Below, in pieces: positions 53,101-61,169 of a stretch of DNA of 64,000 bases. The stretch is from Tipula vernalis. Lineage: Eukaryota > Arthropoda > Insecta > Diptera > Tipulidae. How positions within the stretch are numbered: position 1 is the first letter of the stretch; every line of letters starts with the position of its first letter. The position numbers were made by a program, and so were the translations under genes. The notes under the pieces are model-generated. The model was given only the letters and a program-made list of their open reading frames with translations, ran no database searches and had not been told where the DNA came from. The stretch lies in assembly GCA_958295665.1 (NCBI GenBank), contig OY282558.1, positions 22,195,409 through 22,259,408 of the forward strand, in the 5' to 3' direction.

Positions 53101-56100
53101 CTGCCTCAATATATCCACTATTGTCGGTATCATATTCTCGCCAAATCTTTTCAAAATTACACGCAATAAAATTTTTAATTCAATTAACAGTTATTTTAAA
53201 TTATTATACGTACCTTCATAAATTCAACACTTGACTCTAGTGGATTATCGAATCTAAATAAAAGTAAAAAATTCTCTTCCATTGGTAACAGTTGGGCAAG
53301 CTGTGAATATTATATGTAACATCCCCCAAATGTGTTTTTCATATTTGTTTTTTTTTTTGTTTTTTTTTGGAAAGGTAGGAAAAGCATGAAAATGGAAGAA
53401 ATTTTTTTTTGTGTTATGTTTAACCCTTATCAGAAAATTTTCGTATTTTTTGTTGTGTATAAATGAAACTGAAAAAAAAAATTCTTATCAACATTTTGCA
53501 ACAAACCTCTCGAATATCAATTTTGCCATCTTGATTATCGTCATATGCTTCCATAAAACATGATTTTAATTCTTCTAATGTGGCATCTGTAACAGCCTAT
53601 TTAATAGAATCACGAAAAAATGTGTTTAGAGTTAATTTGATTTCGTCTGCGTGTGATGTTCTCTAATTTTTGCTTACCTCCGGGTCACATTCAGATGGAT
53701 TTGCACTCGACACAAATTCACGTAAAAATCCATCAAGCTCAGAACCTTCTATATAACCATTACCTGGAAAAAAGAACAAATTAATTTTTAATTAATTATA
53801 ATTATTAATTATTAAAAATGCACTTATAGGTTATGAGTTTTGAATTTAAAATTTCTATAGTTAGATTATGGGAACGTTCAACTTTTTAAACCTTTCCAAA
53901 TAATAATTGTCGCAAAGCAATTGGCTGTAACAGTGATAATTGCACTGTGAGGGACTGACAAGATTCGAATTTCTTACAAATCATGACAAGCTGTATGTGA
54001 ATACGAAAAATGTCTATGCATCGATGATGGCATATACCGACAATTCCGTGCTTGATTTGTTCGTTCAAAAAAGGGTTTGAAAGAAGTACGATTTGCTTCT
54101 GTTTATCGTAGTTTACAGGTAGTTGGGGAATTTTATTTTATTTGCCATTTTACCAGCACGAATCGAATAAAAAACAAAAAAAATCACGAATAGGTTTTAG
54201 AATCGAACAGGTGTCAAAATCTCTGTACAAAACTTTAGTACTGTAAAACACAATGCTGCTAAACGAAAGCGACATTCCTTACAATCAGAAACTCAATAAC
54301 CAGATATAACTTTGAAGGTCAGCAAAGTATAAAAATCATAACAATACACACGCTTCAAGTAAATGGTGTTACTTTAGGCGTAGAAACTAAATTATTTGCT
54401 AGATACCTTGTGCTGCGAATACTGTGAGTCGACGTTATCATACGATACTATTATCACAACCAAGGAATATCACTTCGATTTCTGTATCGTCCAACTTTTA
54501 ATTTCGTCTTGTTGGTATTTAGGACGGATCCTGAGTGTTCTTTGCCAGTGTAGTGAACAAATGTGGGAGCAAACTGGATACGTTCCACGTAGATTAACAG
54601 ATGCGTCAACCGTCACACGAACTGGAGAGATTGGATAACTATGCATGGTTATAGGTAAATTTTGGCTCAAAAACTGCAAAAAATAGTTTGTGTTGTGCCC
54701 ATTCTTGAATCACCACTCTACTTGGGGATTGATTTCTGGGAAACGTTCAATATATACACAAAATTAAACATAATTGAATGTTCTATGTAGCCACAGCAAT
54801 TGGAGAATGGTAATCAACATGTTTTCACTGAATAGGAAAAGTTTATGCTTGACAGAATTATTTCAATATTTCGTTCATTGCAGAAAGAAGCATTGGGATA
54901 AACTAAACTTCAAGAGCACGACGCTGAAATTATGGTGGAATGCAAGCGAATAAAACAACGTTATATCTCTCCCGAGGTACACAAAAATTTGAACCGGGAA
55001 ATAGACCGTATGCTTGAAAGTTAGCAACAGTTCGTAGAGTTCTCCAGTGACACTTGTTCCAAAAGCAAATGGAAAATCGAGACTTTGTCTAGACGGCAGG
55101 AAACTTAATGCTGTTAAGTAACAGCTGTTTATGAAAAATTCTTCATCCGGTCTGACACGAACTCTGAAGGTGTAGGTGCAGTATTTTATCAAAAAGACGG
55201 TGAAGGGAATGAGCCACAAATTTCACATTTAAGCCATAAAAAAATTAAATTCAGCTCAAAGAAATAGTACAATGAAAGAATTAGAGTAATTAACAGAAGT
55301 CATTAGGGTCCTTGCAGACCATCCTAGCTTGAAATGCACGGAAGACTAGCCAGATGAAGTTTAAAGCTGCAAGGGTTTAAATTCCAAATAGAACACCAGA
55401 AGGGTACAAATAATGTAGTACACGACGCTCTATCTCGTACCTACTGTGATACACTAGAAGAGTTTAGCAAAAATATCAAAATATTAAATTTGGATAAATT
55501 TCATAACATACATATGACAAATTAAGGAACAACATACTGTCAGATCAAAAGAGATATCCGGCTATTAGAGTGGAAGGGACTGTATTTTCATCAGGCTCCA
55601 CCCAAATAAGTTCTCGGAGCTGTCTGACTTTTCAGATTAGAAGTTATGGATTCCCACGGCATTAAGGCATGAGGTGTAGCCAAATCACCAGATAAATTTT
55701 TGGCCTGGTATGGCAAAAGTGGTATACGAGTAAGTAGCACATTGTGTTATCTGTAATACCACTAAACCAACCAACCAGCAGACACGACCACCAATTGGTA
55801 ACTCACGGAAAAACCATCAAATCAAAAAAAAAAATAAACATTTGTCCTATTCAACGAAAGGAACCGCGTAACAAGTCACCCAATTTTTGGGAGAAGGGAT
55901 ATTTTGCGTGTATGTGGTGCCGGAGTTAATTCATTCTCATAACGGAACGCAATTTAAAAGTGCTGAATGCAAAGCTTTATTAGCCAAGTTTGGAGTAGAA
56001 GATTCAAAGCCCATAATCGAAAGCATCAGAACGTGTGCACCACTACATTATCTGCGCAATAAGAATATACATCATCCACATCAGTGAAACAATTGAAAAC

Positions 56101-56868
56101 ATATTACCGATCAAATCTGGAGTGAATAAGGATTCGCATGCTTTTACTCGATAAGAATCGTTACATTATCATTTACGTTCAGATGAAGAATTCATAATGT
56201 CCAGGGAAATCAATACGAAGTTAAAATTTGCAGAAATTCCAGCGACTTTTAACTGAAGAACTCTGGCAAAAACAACCGTCAAAAGCCACTTTTATCCAAA
56301 TTAAATTTCTTACAGTAAAAGCAGCGTCGGAATAATTTGATTGGGAAACGTTCTGAAGTACGAAAAATAGTACAATATAATGCTGCTATCAATATGTTAA
56401 TCTAGCGGTTTCTTTTGCACCGGCTATCGTTCTCTTCTAGTAAGAGTCCGACGTATTGCTCAAATAGTTGAAGACGGTTATCGATACCGAAGAGTTAAAA
56501 GTTTTCACTAGCTCACATTTGGACAAATATTCACAAAAAAATGTTGACACATTTCGTAAAGTTTCGTATATATCCTTTTAATTTAAACCTAAAGAATTTT
56601 ATACTTAAGAATTTTTGTAAACAGAGTTTTACATAATATCAGGATACCAGATTTTTCAGCATACGAGTATTTAATTATATGAAACAAACATAGTTGTTAA
56701 CTTACCATCACGATCATAATGACTCCACACATCCATAAATTGATTGGCCGACAATTTTCTCAATTCCCTTGACTCTGGATCGCGATACTGTCGCATAAAG
56801 TTATGTGCCTTTTCAATTTGAATCCGCTTTTGCGAATCGATCGATTGTCGTTTATCCATTTTATTCAT
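17034..56868 (-). CDS. Cbp53E: Calbindin-32, six EF-hand calcium-binding protein
   Basis: Cytosolic calcium buffer/sensor of the calbindin family, neuronal in Drosophila. Nine coding exons spliced on the minus strand give 945 bases, 314 residues, close to the usual fly length of about 310. All eight junctions are GT-AG and keep the frame. EF-hand loops: 52-63 ([12 protein letters not shown]), 102-113 ([12 protein letters not shown]), 148-159 ([12 protein letters not shown]), 194-205 ([12 protein letters not shown]), 241-252 ([12 protein letters not shown]) and 285-296 ([12 protein letters not shown]). Loops 1-5 have the expected Asp at position 1 and Glu at 12. Loop 6 has Gly at position 1 and is probably weak or silent. 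I chose the ATG at 56868 (CACAAATG context); a second ATG at 56859 would give a protein three residues shorter. A splice acceptor at 56973-56974 shows a further 5' non-coding exon upstream. Introns of 22.5 and 12 kb are filled with transposons. Identification is very secure. Confidence 0.97.
18200..18271 (-). CDS. Cbp53E: Cbp53E coding exon 8
   Basis: 72-base exon for residues 243-266 ([20 protein letters not shown]...), phase 0 at both ends; completes EF-hand 5. Skipping exons 7 and 8 together would keep the frame and delete EF-hand 5. Confidence 0.95.
18272..20369. other. Intron DNA, no gene recognised
   Basis: First part of the 12-kb intron between exons 7 and 8. Short open frames at 19161-19496 and 19867-20067 match nothing I can name. 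They have a mixed composition that could be old transposon DNA. Confidence 0.4.
20370..20760 (+). pseudogene. Tc1/mariner-superfamily remnant with DUF4817-type HTH
   Basis: Begins [18 protein letters not shown], typical of the DUF4817 helix-turn-helix of arthropod Tc1/mariner-like transposases. It continues after a frameshift as [15 protein letters not shown] and then [13 protein letters not shown]. The transposase C-terminus (decayed NVLENF and [10 protein letters not shown] near 20690-20750) follows almost at once, so the whole DDE core has been deleted. Contains stops and frameshifts. Confidence 0.7.
21045..21480. repeat. C-rich, strand-asymmetric degenerate repeat
   Basis: About 430 bases in which the plus strand is almost free of G and full of degenerate CAACCC, AATCCC and AACTCAA units. 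The same kind of sequence lies on the opposite strand at 38611-39080. It looks like a decayed short-unit minisatellite. Confidence 0.65.
21481..23530. other. Intron DNA, little recognisable
   Basis: Mostly plain AT-rich sequence. A 79-codon minus-strand frame at 21498-21737 contains [10 protein letters not shown], which weakly recalls the WVPHELTE block of mariner transposases, but the rest does not follow. An A-run lies near 22285. Confidence 0.35.
23531..24138. mobile_element. 608-bp MITE, TA-flanked
   Basis: Ends GGGTTTCTCAAAA and, inverted, GGGTTTGTCAAAA, flanked by TA. The inverted repeats continue imperfectly for over 100 bases; the inner match ctgtaatatattattcctat pairs with ataggaataatatattacag. 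The interior (about 23740-23895) holds one minus-strand copy of a motif that is tandemly repeated at 40600-40890. Confidence 0.68.
24139..25204. other. Intron DNA, no gene seen
   Basis: No open frame or repeat of note except a short direct duplication (gaatgaatatagattcgtta) near 24731-24775. Confidence 0.4.
25205..25650. repeat. ~165-bp tandem repeat, 2.5 copies
   Basis: The block with ctactacatgtactatc recurs at about 25237, 25403 and 25564. In between, shared blocks include ttattcccctggatagg, gctcgatg and gtgctaaggcc. Copies are clearly diverged; the first is the most decayed. Confidence 0.8.
26395..26612. mobile_element. ~220-bp palindromic MITE
   Basis: The left arm (aatcgcatacaaatttttg, caggcgaacagaa, aattgtcagcaa) is the inverted repeat of the right arm (ttgctgacaatt, ttctgttcgcctg, caaaaatttttgcgatt). 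The arms meet around a short centre. Non-coding. Confidence 0.75.
27013..27190. mobile_element. Possible pogo/Tigger-like MITE end
   Basis: TACAGTGAAATCTCTTTATA at 27012 resembles the CAGT...TATAACGAA ends of pogo/Tigger elements. A partly inverted match lies further right (acaacgaaattcc, ggcgaatta). The right terminus is not clear. Confidence 0.35.
27757..29079. mobile_element. Harbinger deletion derivative
   Basis: 1323-bp element with a perfect 16-bp terminal inverted repeat TCACGTCGATTCAATG. Numerous CTTCTAT/ATAGAAG motifs cluster in the first ~180 and last ~110 bases, as expected for transposase-binding subterminal repeats. The interior carries two non-adjacent pieces of a Harbinger transposase fused together. 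A clean 3-bp target duplication is not evident. Confidence 0.75.
28097..28445 (-). pseudogene. Internally deleted Harbinger transposase
   Basis: From 28445 downward the minus strand reads [19 protein letters not shown], the conserved N-terminal block of PIF/Harbinger transposases. It is joined directly to LKGRFRC and, after a frameshift, [18 protein letters not shown] and FALHNKFL, the C-terminal block that follows the catalytic Glu. The DDE catalytic core between the two is gone. The last part stays open to a stop at 28097. The protein can have no nuclease activity. Confidence 0.75.
29080..30226. other. Intron DNA before exon 7, no gene seen
   Basis: AT-rich, with a 74-codon minus-strand frame (29193-29417) of unknown nature. 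No repeat structure noticed. Confidence 0.4.
30227..30283 (-). CDS. Cbp53E: Cbp53E coding exon 7
   Basis: 57-base exon for residues 224-242 ([19 protein letters not shown]), phase 0 at both ends. It sits alone between two very large introns. It provides the entering helix of EF-hand 5 and the first two loop residues. Confidence 0.95.
31388..32118 (-). pseudogene. Unrecognised minus-strand coding remnant
   Basis: Two stretches on the minus strand look like former protein-coding DNA. 31729-31388 is open for 113 codons and contains a basic tail ([20 protein letters not shown]). A good donor (GAC|GTAAGT at 31450) and acceptor (TTTTACAG before 31713) would delimit a 263-base exon that keeps frame. 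Upstream, 32118-31780 reads as a Ser/Thr/Pro-rich protein with two stops. This may be the gag region of an old retroelement or a nested host gene; I do not recognise the family. Confidence 0.35.
32109..32545. repeat. Tandem repeat of complex unit
   Basis: The block ctcgagacctataactgctg plus gccaacgcgtatttagattcc occurs at about 32142 and 32478, with a diverged version at about 32324. The block cttactatacatcagccgattc with aaaatccaaaatctgcaatt occurs twice, and ctcaataatagttgtt flanks both ends (32109 and 32523). Confidence 0.8.
32546..34205. other. Intron DNA, no gene recognised
   Basis: AT-rich. The short frames at 32829-33020 and 33545-33757 are low-complexity and unconvincing. Confidence 0.4.
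34206..35831 (+). mobile_element. Tc1/Tc3-like transposon with doubled inverted repeats
   Basis: 1626-bp element flanked by TA (34204-34205, 35832-35833). Outer ends are inverted repeats beginning CACTCTGCGAAATAGC. A second copy of the core GAAATAGCTATATGGGAC lies inside each end: at about 34400 on the left and, inverted and slightly changed, at about 35642-35662 on the right. This is the IR/DR layout with two transposase-binding sites per end. The single gene inside is almost intact. Confidence 0.92.
34582..35581 (+). pseudogene. Tc3-like DD34E transposase, recently broken
   Basis: Reads from 34582 with [20 protein letters not shown], but the first codon is GTG where ATG is expected. A helix-turn-helix region ([18 protein letters not shown]) and a GPKP/R-type basic linker follow. 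One TGA at 34861-34863 and a frameshift near 34893 interrupt it. From 34919 the frame is open to TAA at 35579-35581, with [22 protein letters not shown] and [11 protein letters not shown]. The Asp-to-Glu spacing is 34 residues. Only three lesions separate it from an open gene of ~330 codons. Confidence 0.9.
35834..38179. other. Intron DNA with an unexplained GC-richer patch
   Basis: Mostly AT-rich. The stretch 37255-37650 is richer in GC and looks like decayed coding DNA, with plus-strand frames of 60-61 codons at 37459-37654. I cannot assign it; retrotransposon gag is possible because gypsy remnants follow. Confidence 0.35.
36153..36174. repeat. CAA microsatellite
   Basis: About seven ACA/CAA units in the 22.5-kb intron. 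Confidence 0.85.
38180..39600 (+). pseudogene. Scrambled gypsy-like retrotransposon remnant
   Basis: Pieces of Ty3/gypsy proteins on the plus strand. Near 38325-38380 is the reverse transcriptase palm ([17 protein letters not shown]). Near 39185-39275, [16 protein letters not shown] corresponds to the start of RNase H. At about 39420-39560 is a gag-like piece (DIAVEKLDA, then after a stop [14 protein letters not shown]). The order pol then gag, and the G-rich insert between RT and RNase H, show that this is rearranged. Many stops. Confidence 0.65.
38611..39080. repeat. G-rich, strand-asymmetric degenerate repeat
   Basis: About 470 bases of degenerate GTTGAGTT and GGGTTGA units with almost no C on the plus strand. 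It lies inside the gypsy remnant, between its RT and RNase H pieces, and looks like the reverse complement of the array at 21045-21480. Confidence 0.7.
39601..40599. other. Intron DNA, no gene recognised
   Basis: Degraded sequence, possibly more retroelement debris. No motif I can name. Confidence 0.35.
40600..40890. repeat. Degenerate tandem motif, three copies
   Basis: The motif aagttctggaatatgg...caattaggatggaact..ggctattccttaaccgatt occurs at about 40636, 40697 and 40805 with spacing 61 and 108. A reverse-complement copy sits inside the MITE at 23740-23895, so this was probably the internal repeat of such an element. Confidence 0.65.
41419..41614. mobile_element. Tc1/mariner-type MITE, copy 2
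   Basis: 196-bp relative of 4582-4846 with the same ends and interior in the same orientation, but about 70 bases shorter by internal deletions. Flanked by TA at 41417-41418 and 41615-41616. Confidence 0.82.
41615..45972. other. AT-rich intron DNA with homopolymer runs
   Basis: About 4.3 kb with no credible gene. Contains an ATTT microsatellite near 41630-41655 and T-runs near 42110, 42349-42371 and 42715. The open frames at 42664-43616 and 45055-45387 are low-complexity. Confidence 0.45.
45973..46845. repeat. Satellite array with higher-order structure
   Basis: The start of each unit (aatcgcactcaacactca) is found at 46061, 46220, 46379, 46467, 46626 and 46785. Spacing is 159, 159, 88, 159, 159 bases, so a short and two long units form a 406-base higher-order repeat present about twice. 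The array begins with a partial short unit near 45973 and ends in a partial unit at about 46845. Copies are nearly identical. Confidence 0.93.
46854..47090 (-). pseudogene. AT-hook protein fragment
   Basis: Directly beside the satellite array. On the minus strand 47090-46938 is open for 50 codons and contains [12 protein letters not shown], a doubled AT-hook core (RGRP). After a frameshift near 46945 a second open stretch continues as [16 protein letters not shown] and ends [10 protein letters not shown] at a TAA (46854-46856). It is GC-richer than all its surroundings. It could be a terminal exon of a retrogene or nested gene, or part of a transposon protein; I do not recognise the parent. 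Confidence 0.45.
47091..49909. other. Intron DNA, no gene recognised
   Basis: AT-rich. The open frames at 47017-47313, 48485-48733 and 49024-49335 encode no recognisable protein. A block with aaaaattgtgacaattttt (47749) and a related aaaattgtcacaa (47930) may be a decayed small inverted repeat. Confidence 0.4.
49910..50975. repeat. Degenerate ~155-bp tandem array with one inverted unit
   Basis: The block with (a)cctgataattttt, ggataactattagctag, cactttaa.ggttgaattta and ttatatgggcctttcaat recurs from about 50060 on. Anchors at 50614, 50770 and 50922 give about 155 bases per unit; the earlier units are more irregular. The first unit (49910-50060) is in the opposite orientation (cctagaaaaattatcagg, cccttaaagtgtaaccc). 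Confidence 0.75.
50976..52403. other. Very AT-rich intron DNA
   Basis: No gene. From about 51500 the sequence is extremely AT-rich up to exon 6. Confidence 0.5.
52404..52484. repeat. Hairpin in intron 6
   Basis: tttattgtacacagt at about 52406-52420 and actgtgtacaataaa at 52468-52482 form a 15-base perfect stem with a 47-base loop, about 350 bases into the intron after exon 6. Confidence 0.75.
52830..52875 (-). CDS. Cbp53E: Cbp53E coding exon 6
   Basis: 46-base exon for residues 208-223 ([16 protein letters not shown]). It is the last exon before the 22.5-kb intron; donor AAG|GTAAAT. Confidence 0.95.
52950..53146 (-). CDS. Cbp53E: Cbp53E coding exon 5
   Basis: Residues 143-207 plus two bases. 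Carries EF-hands 3 and 4. Donor is AA|GTATAC, a slightly non-consensus 5' splice site compared with the GTAAG sites of other exons. Confidence 0.95.
53214..53300 (-). CDS. Cbp53E: Cbp53E coding exon 4
   Basis: Residues 114-142 ([17 protein letters not shown]...), 29 codons, phase 0 at both ends. The linker between EF-hands 2 and 3. Confidence 0.96.
53507..53596 (-). CDS. Cbp53E: Cbp53E coding exon 3
   Basis: Residues 84-113, exactly 30 codons, phase 0 at both ends. Contains EF-hand 2; the loop ends with the last codon of the exon. Confidence 0.96.
53678..53763 (-). CDS. Cbp53E: Cbp53E coding exon 2
   Basis: Residues 55-83 ([20 protein letters not shown]...). Acceptor TTTTTTCCAG, donor GAG|GTAAGC. 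Completes EF-hand 1. Confidence 0.96.
53764..54629. other. Intron 1 DNA, no gene seen
   Basis: Start of the 2.9-kb intron between coding exons 1 and 2. Contains only short unconvincing frames (53886-54068, 54396-54638). Confidence 0.4.
54630..56540 (+). pseudogene. Ty3/gypsy pol remnant inside intron 1
   Basis: Opposite strand to Cbp53E. In order: protease-like [17 protein letters not shown] (54700-54750, after repair of the frame by eye); the start of reverse transcriptase ([19 protein letters not shown], then [21 protein letters not shown] at about 55050-55110); RNase H ([18 protein letters not shown]); [20 protein letters not shown] near 55370-55435; and integrase ([22 protein letters not shown] near 55920-56000). 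The reverse transcriptase palm is missing. In the integrase block the conserved HSDNG has become HSHNG, losing a catalytic Asp. Many stops. I saw no LTRs, so it is an internal fragment. Confidence 0.82.
56706..56868 (-). CDS. Cbp53E: Cbp53E coding exon 1
   Basis: Residues 1-54 plus one base; donor CGTGATG|GTAAG. Holds the conserved N-terminal helix ([20 protein letters not shown]) and the start of EF-hand 1, whose loop is split between exons 1 and 2. Confidence 0.96.
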
Positions 56869-56972
56869 TTGTGCTGTTGATATTGTTGTTGTACGATTGG
56901 ATTTAATTAAATTTCGATTCACTTTATGTGTACGTGTTTGTGTATGTGTGGATGTACTAGTATGTGTTCGAT
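56869..56972 (-). other. Cbp53E: Cbp53E 5' UTR part of exon 1
   Basis: Bounded upstream by the acceptor TTTATTTCCAG whose AG is at 56974-56973, so the transcript has an earlier non-coding exon, which I could not locate in 57-64 kb. The segment stays open in the coding frame but has a CA/TA-rich, UTR-like composition. Confidence 0.7.
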
Positions 56973-56974
56973 CT

Positions 56975-58279
56975 GGAAATAAATAAAAAGAAAATCGAAT
57001 TGTTATTATTGTCATGATATTTTGTTTAGTGTATTTGTACCAAATGAATTGGTACATAAAAATCGAATTGGAAACTTTGTCTTGTGCTTTTGGTTCGTAT
57101 CTAAGTTTTAATAAAAGAAATACAATAATTTAAATTGTGTATAAAATTTCAAAAGTTTTTCATAAAATTGGAAAAATCGGAAAAACTTTTTCGTTTTTTT
57201 TTTTTATTTTTTTGACGGCAATAATAACGTTATTTGAAGCAAGAAAACAAGTACAAAATTAAATTTTCCGAAACTTTTTGTGTGAATTGAAAAAAGCTTT
57301 ATACTTCATGAACACTGTAAATTAAAATCCTGGGAAAAATTTGTGTCGCACAAAAACCTATTTTCCTAAAACAACAAAAGCTTTCCCTTCACAAAAATTT
57401 TGTATTTTATTCGAAATTCGAAACCCGCAAAACTCCATAGAGATTAAACTTTATATAAATACAGACTCTAGAAATAACATCAAAAATGTTCACATTTTGA
57501 TTTGTGCTTTCAGAACAGAGAGCACAAAAAAAAAAATTTGTTTAAGCTTTTTTTTTGTGTTATGGCAAATTTAGAAAATTTATGTTATTCTTCGCTCTTA
57601 ATTAATTTTTTGTTCATTATGAGACGTATTACATAAAATTATTTAGGGGAGGATGCTGTTTTCATCTCGAATTCATATATTATTATTATAATGATACCAT
57701 ACATACATACAAAAACATATATTTAATGCAGTAATGAACATGAGCTTTTGTTGTGCGGTGTTGTATTTTAATGCTTTATTTAGTACTGTTTACGGATTTT
57801 AATTTGCATAATTTTATGATATGATTAGCTTATAAAAAATTACATGAAATGTGTTAGTTTTGTATTTTATTTTAATAGTACTTAATTTACATAATTTTTA
57901 TGTATTTGAGAATTAATTCATTTGACTTTTCTGTATGAATTAATTATGGACGCTAACATTTTAGATTTATGTACAAAATTACCCATTTCACCGTTTATTT
58001 TAAATGCGAGAAACAATAGGTTTTATGGTAACAATTATAAACTGTTAAACGGCTTCCCCTTTATCTGATAAATCAAAAGTCGAATAAAAAAAAAGCAAAC
58101 AAACAATAAAATAAAACCACATTAATGAAATTATTATGACTGCATCTCTTAAAGAACGTCGTTAAAATTTTAAAATCAACAATATTGTAATTTCGATTAA
58201 AAGCAACAAAACCATTCAAAATAGGTTCCGTATTTCTAAAATTATTTGCGCAATACAGGATACGCAAAAACCCTGAACG
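56975..58279. other. Upstream intron or flank of Cbp53E
   Basis: AT-rich, no gene recognised. Frames at 57341-57574 and 58073-58267 are unconvincing. It is probably part of the first (5' UTR) intron. Confidence 0.4.
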
Positions 58280-59930
58280 CTCTCTTAAAGCATGTCACGA
58301 GCAAAAACGGCACACGCTATTTCTCATCTACGCGCTAAAATTTGTAGATTTAATGAGGGATTGCTAATTACCGAGGCATATTCTATAGGTAATGTAAAGA
58401 CATTTTAAAGTGAAAGGGTCACATAACTCACCATCATGACGCTTAATAAAACCCAGCATAGCAAATGCCTTATTTATTCTAATGAGGTTGTTAAAGCTAT
58501 GTGACCAACTCTACCGATCTATACGTCAAATAAAACATATTAGAACTCTGCGCACGACAGTCGCGTTCTAGAAAATGTCAAAACTTTACATTTATCAGCA
58601 TATTTCAACGACAACTTATTTATTATAGACCAACTAAAAAATTCATCGAGCTATTCTTGCATCCGATCAGCGTCAATAATAGACTTAATGTTCGCATACC
58701 TTTTTAGGTCATCAGCGTACCATAAACACTTACAAAACCTAAAGCATTTTATACATCATTAATAATTATTATAGAAAGTAATGGTCCAAGATGACTACTT
58801 TAGAGAACTCCAGACGGAGCATCATATAGGAACGAAATGATCTATGCGATATTGACGCATTGCATACGGTTTGAAAGATACGATGCAACCCATTTAATCG
58901 CAGAATGAAATTTGACCCAAAAGCAATAACTTTACGGAGAAGCTTTCGAAAAATCTGTATAGATCAAATCCAACCTTTCAATTCGCTAGAAAAAACCATC
59001 AAATTGATAATTGTTGATTTACCTTGAAGAAAAACTGTATTGGCGAGAACTTGTTTTCTAATGATGAAAAAATCAAGTCCAAAATATGTCCACAATTATT
59101 GAATGCAGCATTGAATTGACGTGTCCCAAAATTAGTGAAGCTGTACAGCACAAAGTTAAAAAAGGTCATCATTTGTAGATCCTACGAAATAATCGTATAT
59201 CCAACACCAAGAAATCTTTGGTAGATTAAAATCGAATATTCAACAAAAAATTAATAAAGTAAAAATTAGCGTACACAGAAGTAGAGCTGTGTGAATATTG
59301 TGAAAAAGAAAAATTGTAAGAGAATTCCTTTGTATTAGTACGATTCGCTAGTACTTAACGCACAGCACATTCTGTATATATATAATGTAAATTGTGCTAT
59401 AATCAGTCCAGTCGCCGCGGTCTGATGAGAAGATTGATTTTTTCATAGTCATAAGCTCAGTTCGAAACTGGATTGAATTCTCTTACAATCTTCGGAACAT
59501 ATTAAAATCATATCCCGCAATCAAAAATGATCACTTTCAGTAGATAACGGTATAATTTCATTGTTAAAAACTTCAATAAATCCACTCCAAACATCTGCGG
59601 TATTTCCACAAGGGGTACAAACTGCAACAACCAAAAGCCAAAACGCGCCACATTGATCGTGATAATAATTGACTCACCACTGCCACAATTTGTTTTAACT
59701 TGATAAAATTCAAGATTATTTTTCAGCGCAATAATAACACCGCCTCCAATTACGTTGGTATTGTCGGGATTACGATCACGACGAAGCACAAAGTAGCATG
59801 AAGGAGAAACTCCTAAAAATTGAAATCCGCGTTCAACCAAGTTTCTGTAAAAATATGAAAACATCATAATGGTTGCATAAAAGTAATGAATAAATAGCTT
59901 GAGGTTTGGTCTGCATTCCACTTTTATTAT
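58280..59930 (-). pseudogene. Decayed Jockey/CR1-like LINE ORF2
   Basis: Endonuclease piece at 59921-59508 on the minus strand: FRRDRNPDNTN-type motif (here LRRDRNPDNTN) and GGGVIIALKNN, typical of the apurinic endonuclease domain of Jockey/CR1-like elements. Further on, 59000-58280 reads in several frames as reverse transcriptase: DLIYTDFSKAS, WVASYLSNRMQ, SHLGPLLSIIIINDV, a palm remnant at YGTLMT (normally YADDLK), and KLSLKYADKCKVLTFSRTRL. The final part is HSFNNLIRINKAFAMLGFIK. Frame changes and stops throughout; not functional. The family looks like that of the 10665-10910 scrap. Confidence 0.78.
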
Positions 59931-61169
59931 GATAAAACAAATCTAAACTATTGTCGATTTTATTGATTGTTTCGGAAGTTGGATAGAACCACCGGAGCTA
60001 AGTTTTTTCACACCAATTTTGAAAGAAACGAAATTGAGCCTGGTAACATGGGTTATCCCATTGATGAAATAATACTACGATTATTATTGAAGAATTTTGA
60101 AACCGACAAGGGAAACAGATCGTGACATTTAAACACAACTTACCCATTAAAGAATTCATCTACCTCGTTTCTGATACGATCCTAACAACTTACTGGTTTG
60201 GCCAAAATATCAAAAGAAATCGGACTGCTGTTTCACCAGAAATCATAAATGAATATAGGTGTAGAAAGAAACCGAAAATCAATGACTGTTTCTTTTCACC
60301 ACAATAGCAGCTGAATAGAAAGTGAAGTTTTATTTAAAAAAAAAATCCGCCATATTCATTTCTAATAGATCAAAGTAGTTTGAAAAAGAAAGAGTTAAAC
60401 CAAGACCCAGATTTTAAGAAATTTCATGTATTAAAAACAAATATCGTCTTAACAATATAAGTGTTTCTATATTCACTTCAATACAATGTGTTAAATATTT
60501 TAATGACTTCGGCCAAATTATCACTCAATTTCGAAATCTCTCTCTCATTTTTTGCATATTACCTAGTGGAGTCTATTTGTTTCGCTTAGACTGTGTCCGA
60601 AACCTTTGATATTTTTATTGTTTATTTTTAGTACTAATTTTTGACGTTTATTTGAAAATATGCGCAGAAATAGGAAATTGGCCTAAACTCCTTCACGACC
60701 GAACAATTTCGGATGTTCACGACACTCTTAAATTCAAAATGAGACTCATTAAGGCACAATTACGTAATTTAACTCGACAATTACGGTCAGAGAATTAAAA
60801 TCACGGTCCGAGTTGAAAAATGCATCTTCATAACAGCGAATGAGGAAAATCAATTTCTTTGAAATAAAACGCTAAGCCGACTACGTCGATCACACACTGA
60901 ATTTATTTTTTAAGTGTCAAAAATTATCATAGTATTTGACTGTGATAATTTGGAAAAGAAATGTCAAAAATTTGTACTAAAAGATATTTATCAAAGGTTT
61001 CAGACACAGTCTTAGATGATGGAAGTACATAGAACATTAAAAATTTAAGTCAAAATTTTTGGAGTGTCGTGATTGATGGGCAATACGTAGTTTTTGTTTT
61101 GTTTTGTTGTTATTGTTGTTTATGTTTAATTTTATTTCATCTCTTGGAGAGGTTTTTATGCCTAATGAC
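59931..61169. other. No certain gene; unidentified frame at 60122-60307
   Basis: A 61-codon plus-strand frame (ILTTYWFGQNIKRNRTAVSP) has a protein-like composition and very faintly recalls the C-terminal part of transposon-linked DUF4806 proteins. I would not assign it. The rest is plain AT-rich DNA. Confidence 0.3.

Noticed and set aside
55744..56087. Two separate plus-strand ORFs of 61 and 66 codons
   Set aside because: They are pieces of the decayed gypsy integrase, not independent genes.
56670..57057. Longer N-terminus of Cbp53E starting at 57055
   Set aside because: The acceptor at 56973-56974 and the known family start both favour an ATG at 56868 or 56859; the extra residues are translated intron and UTR.
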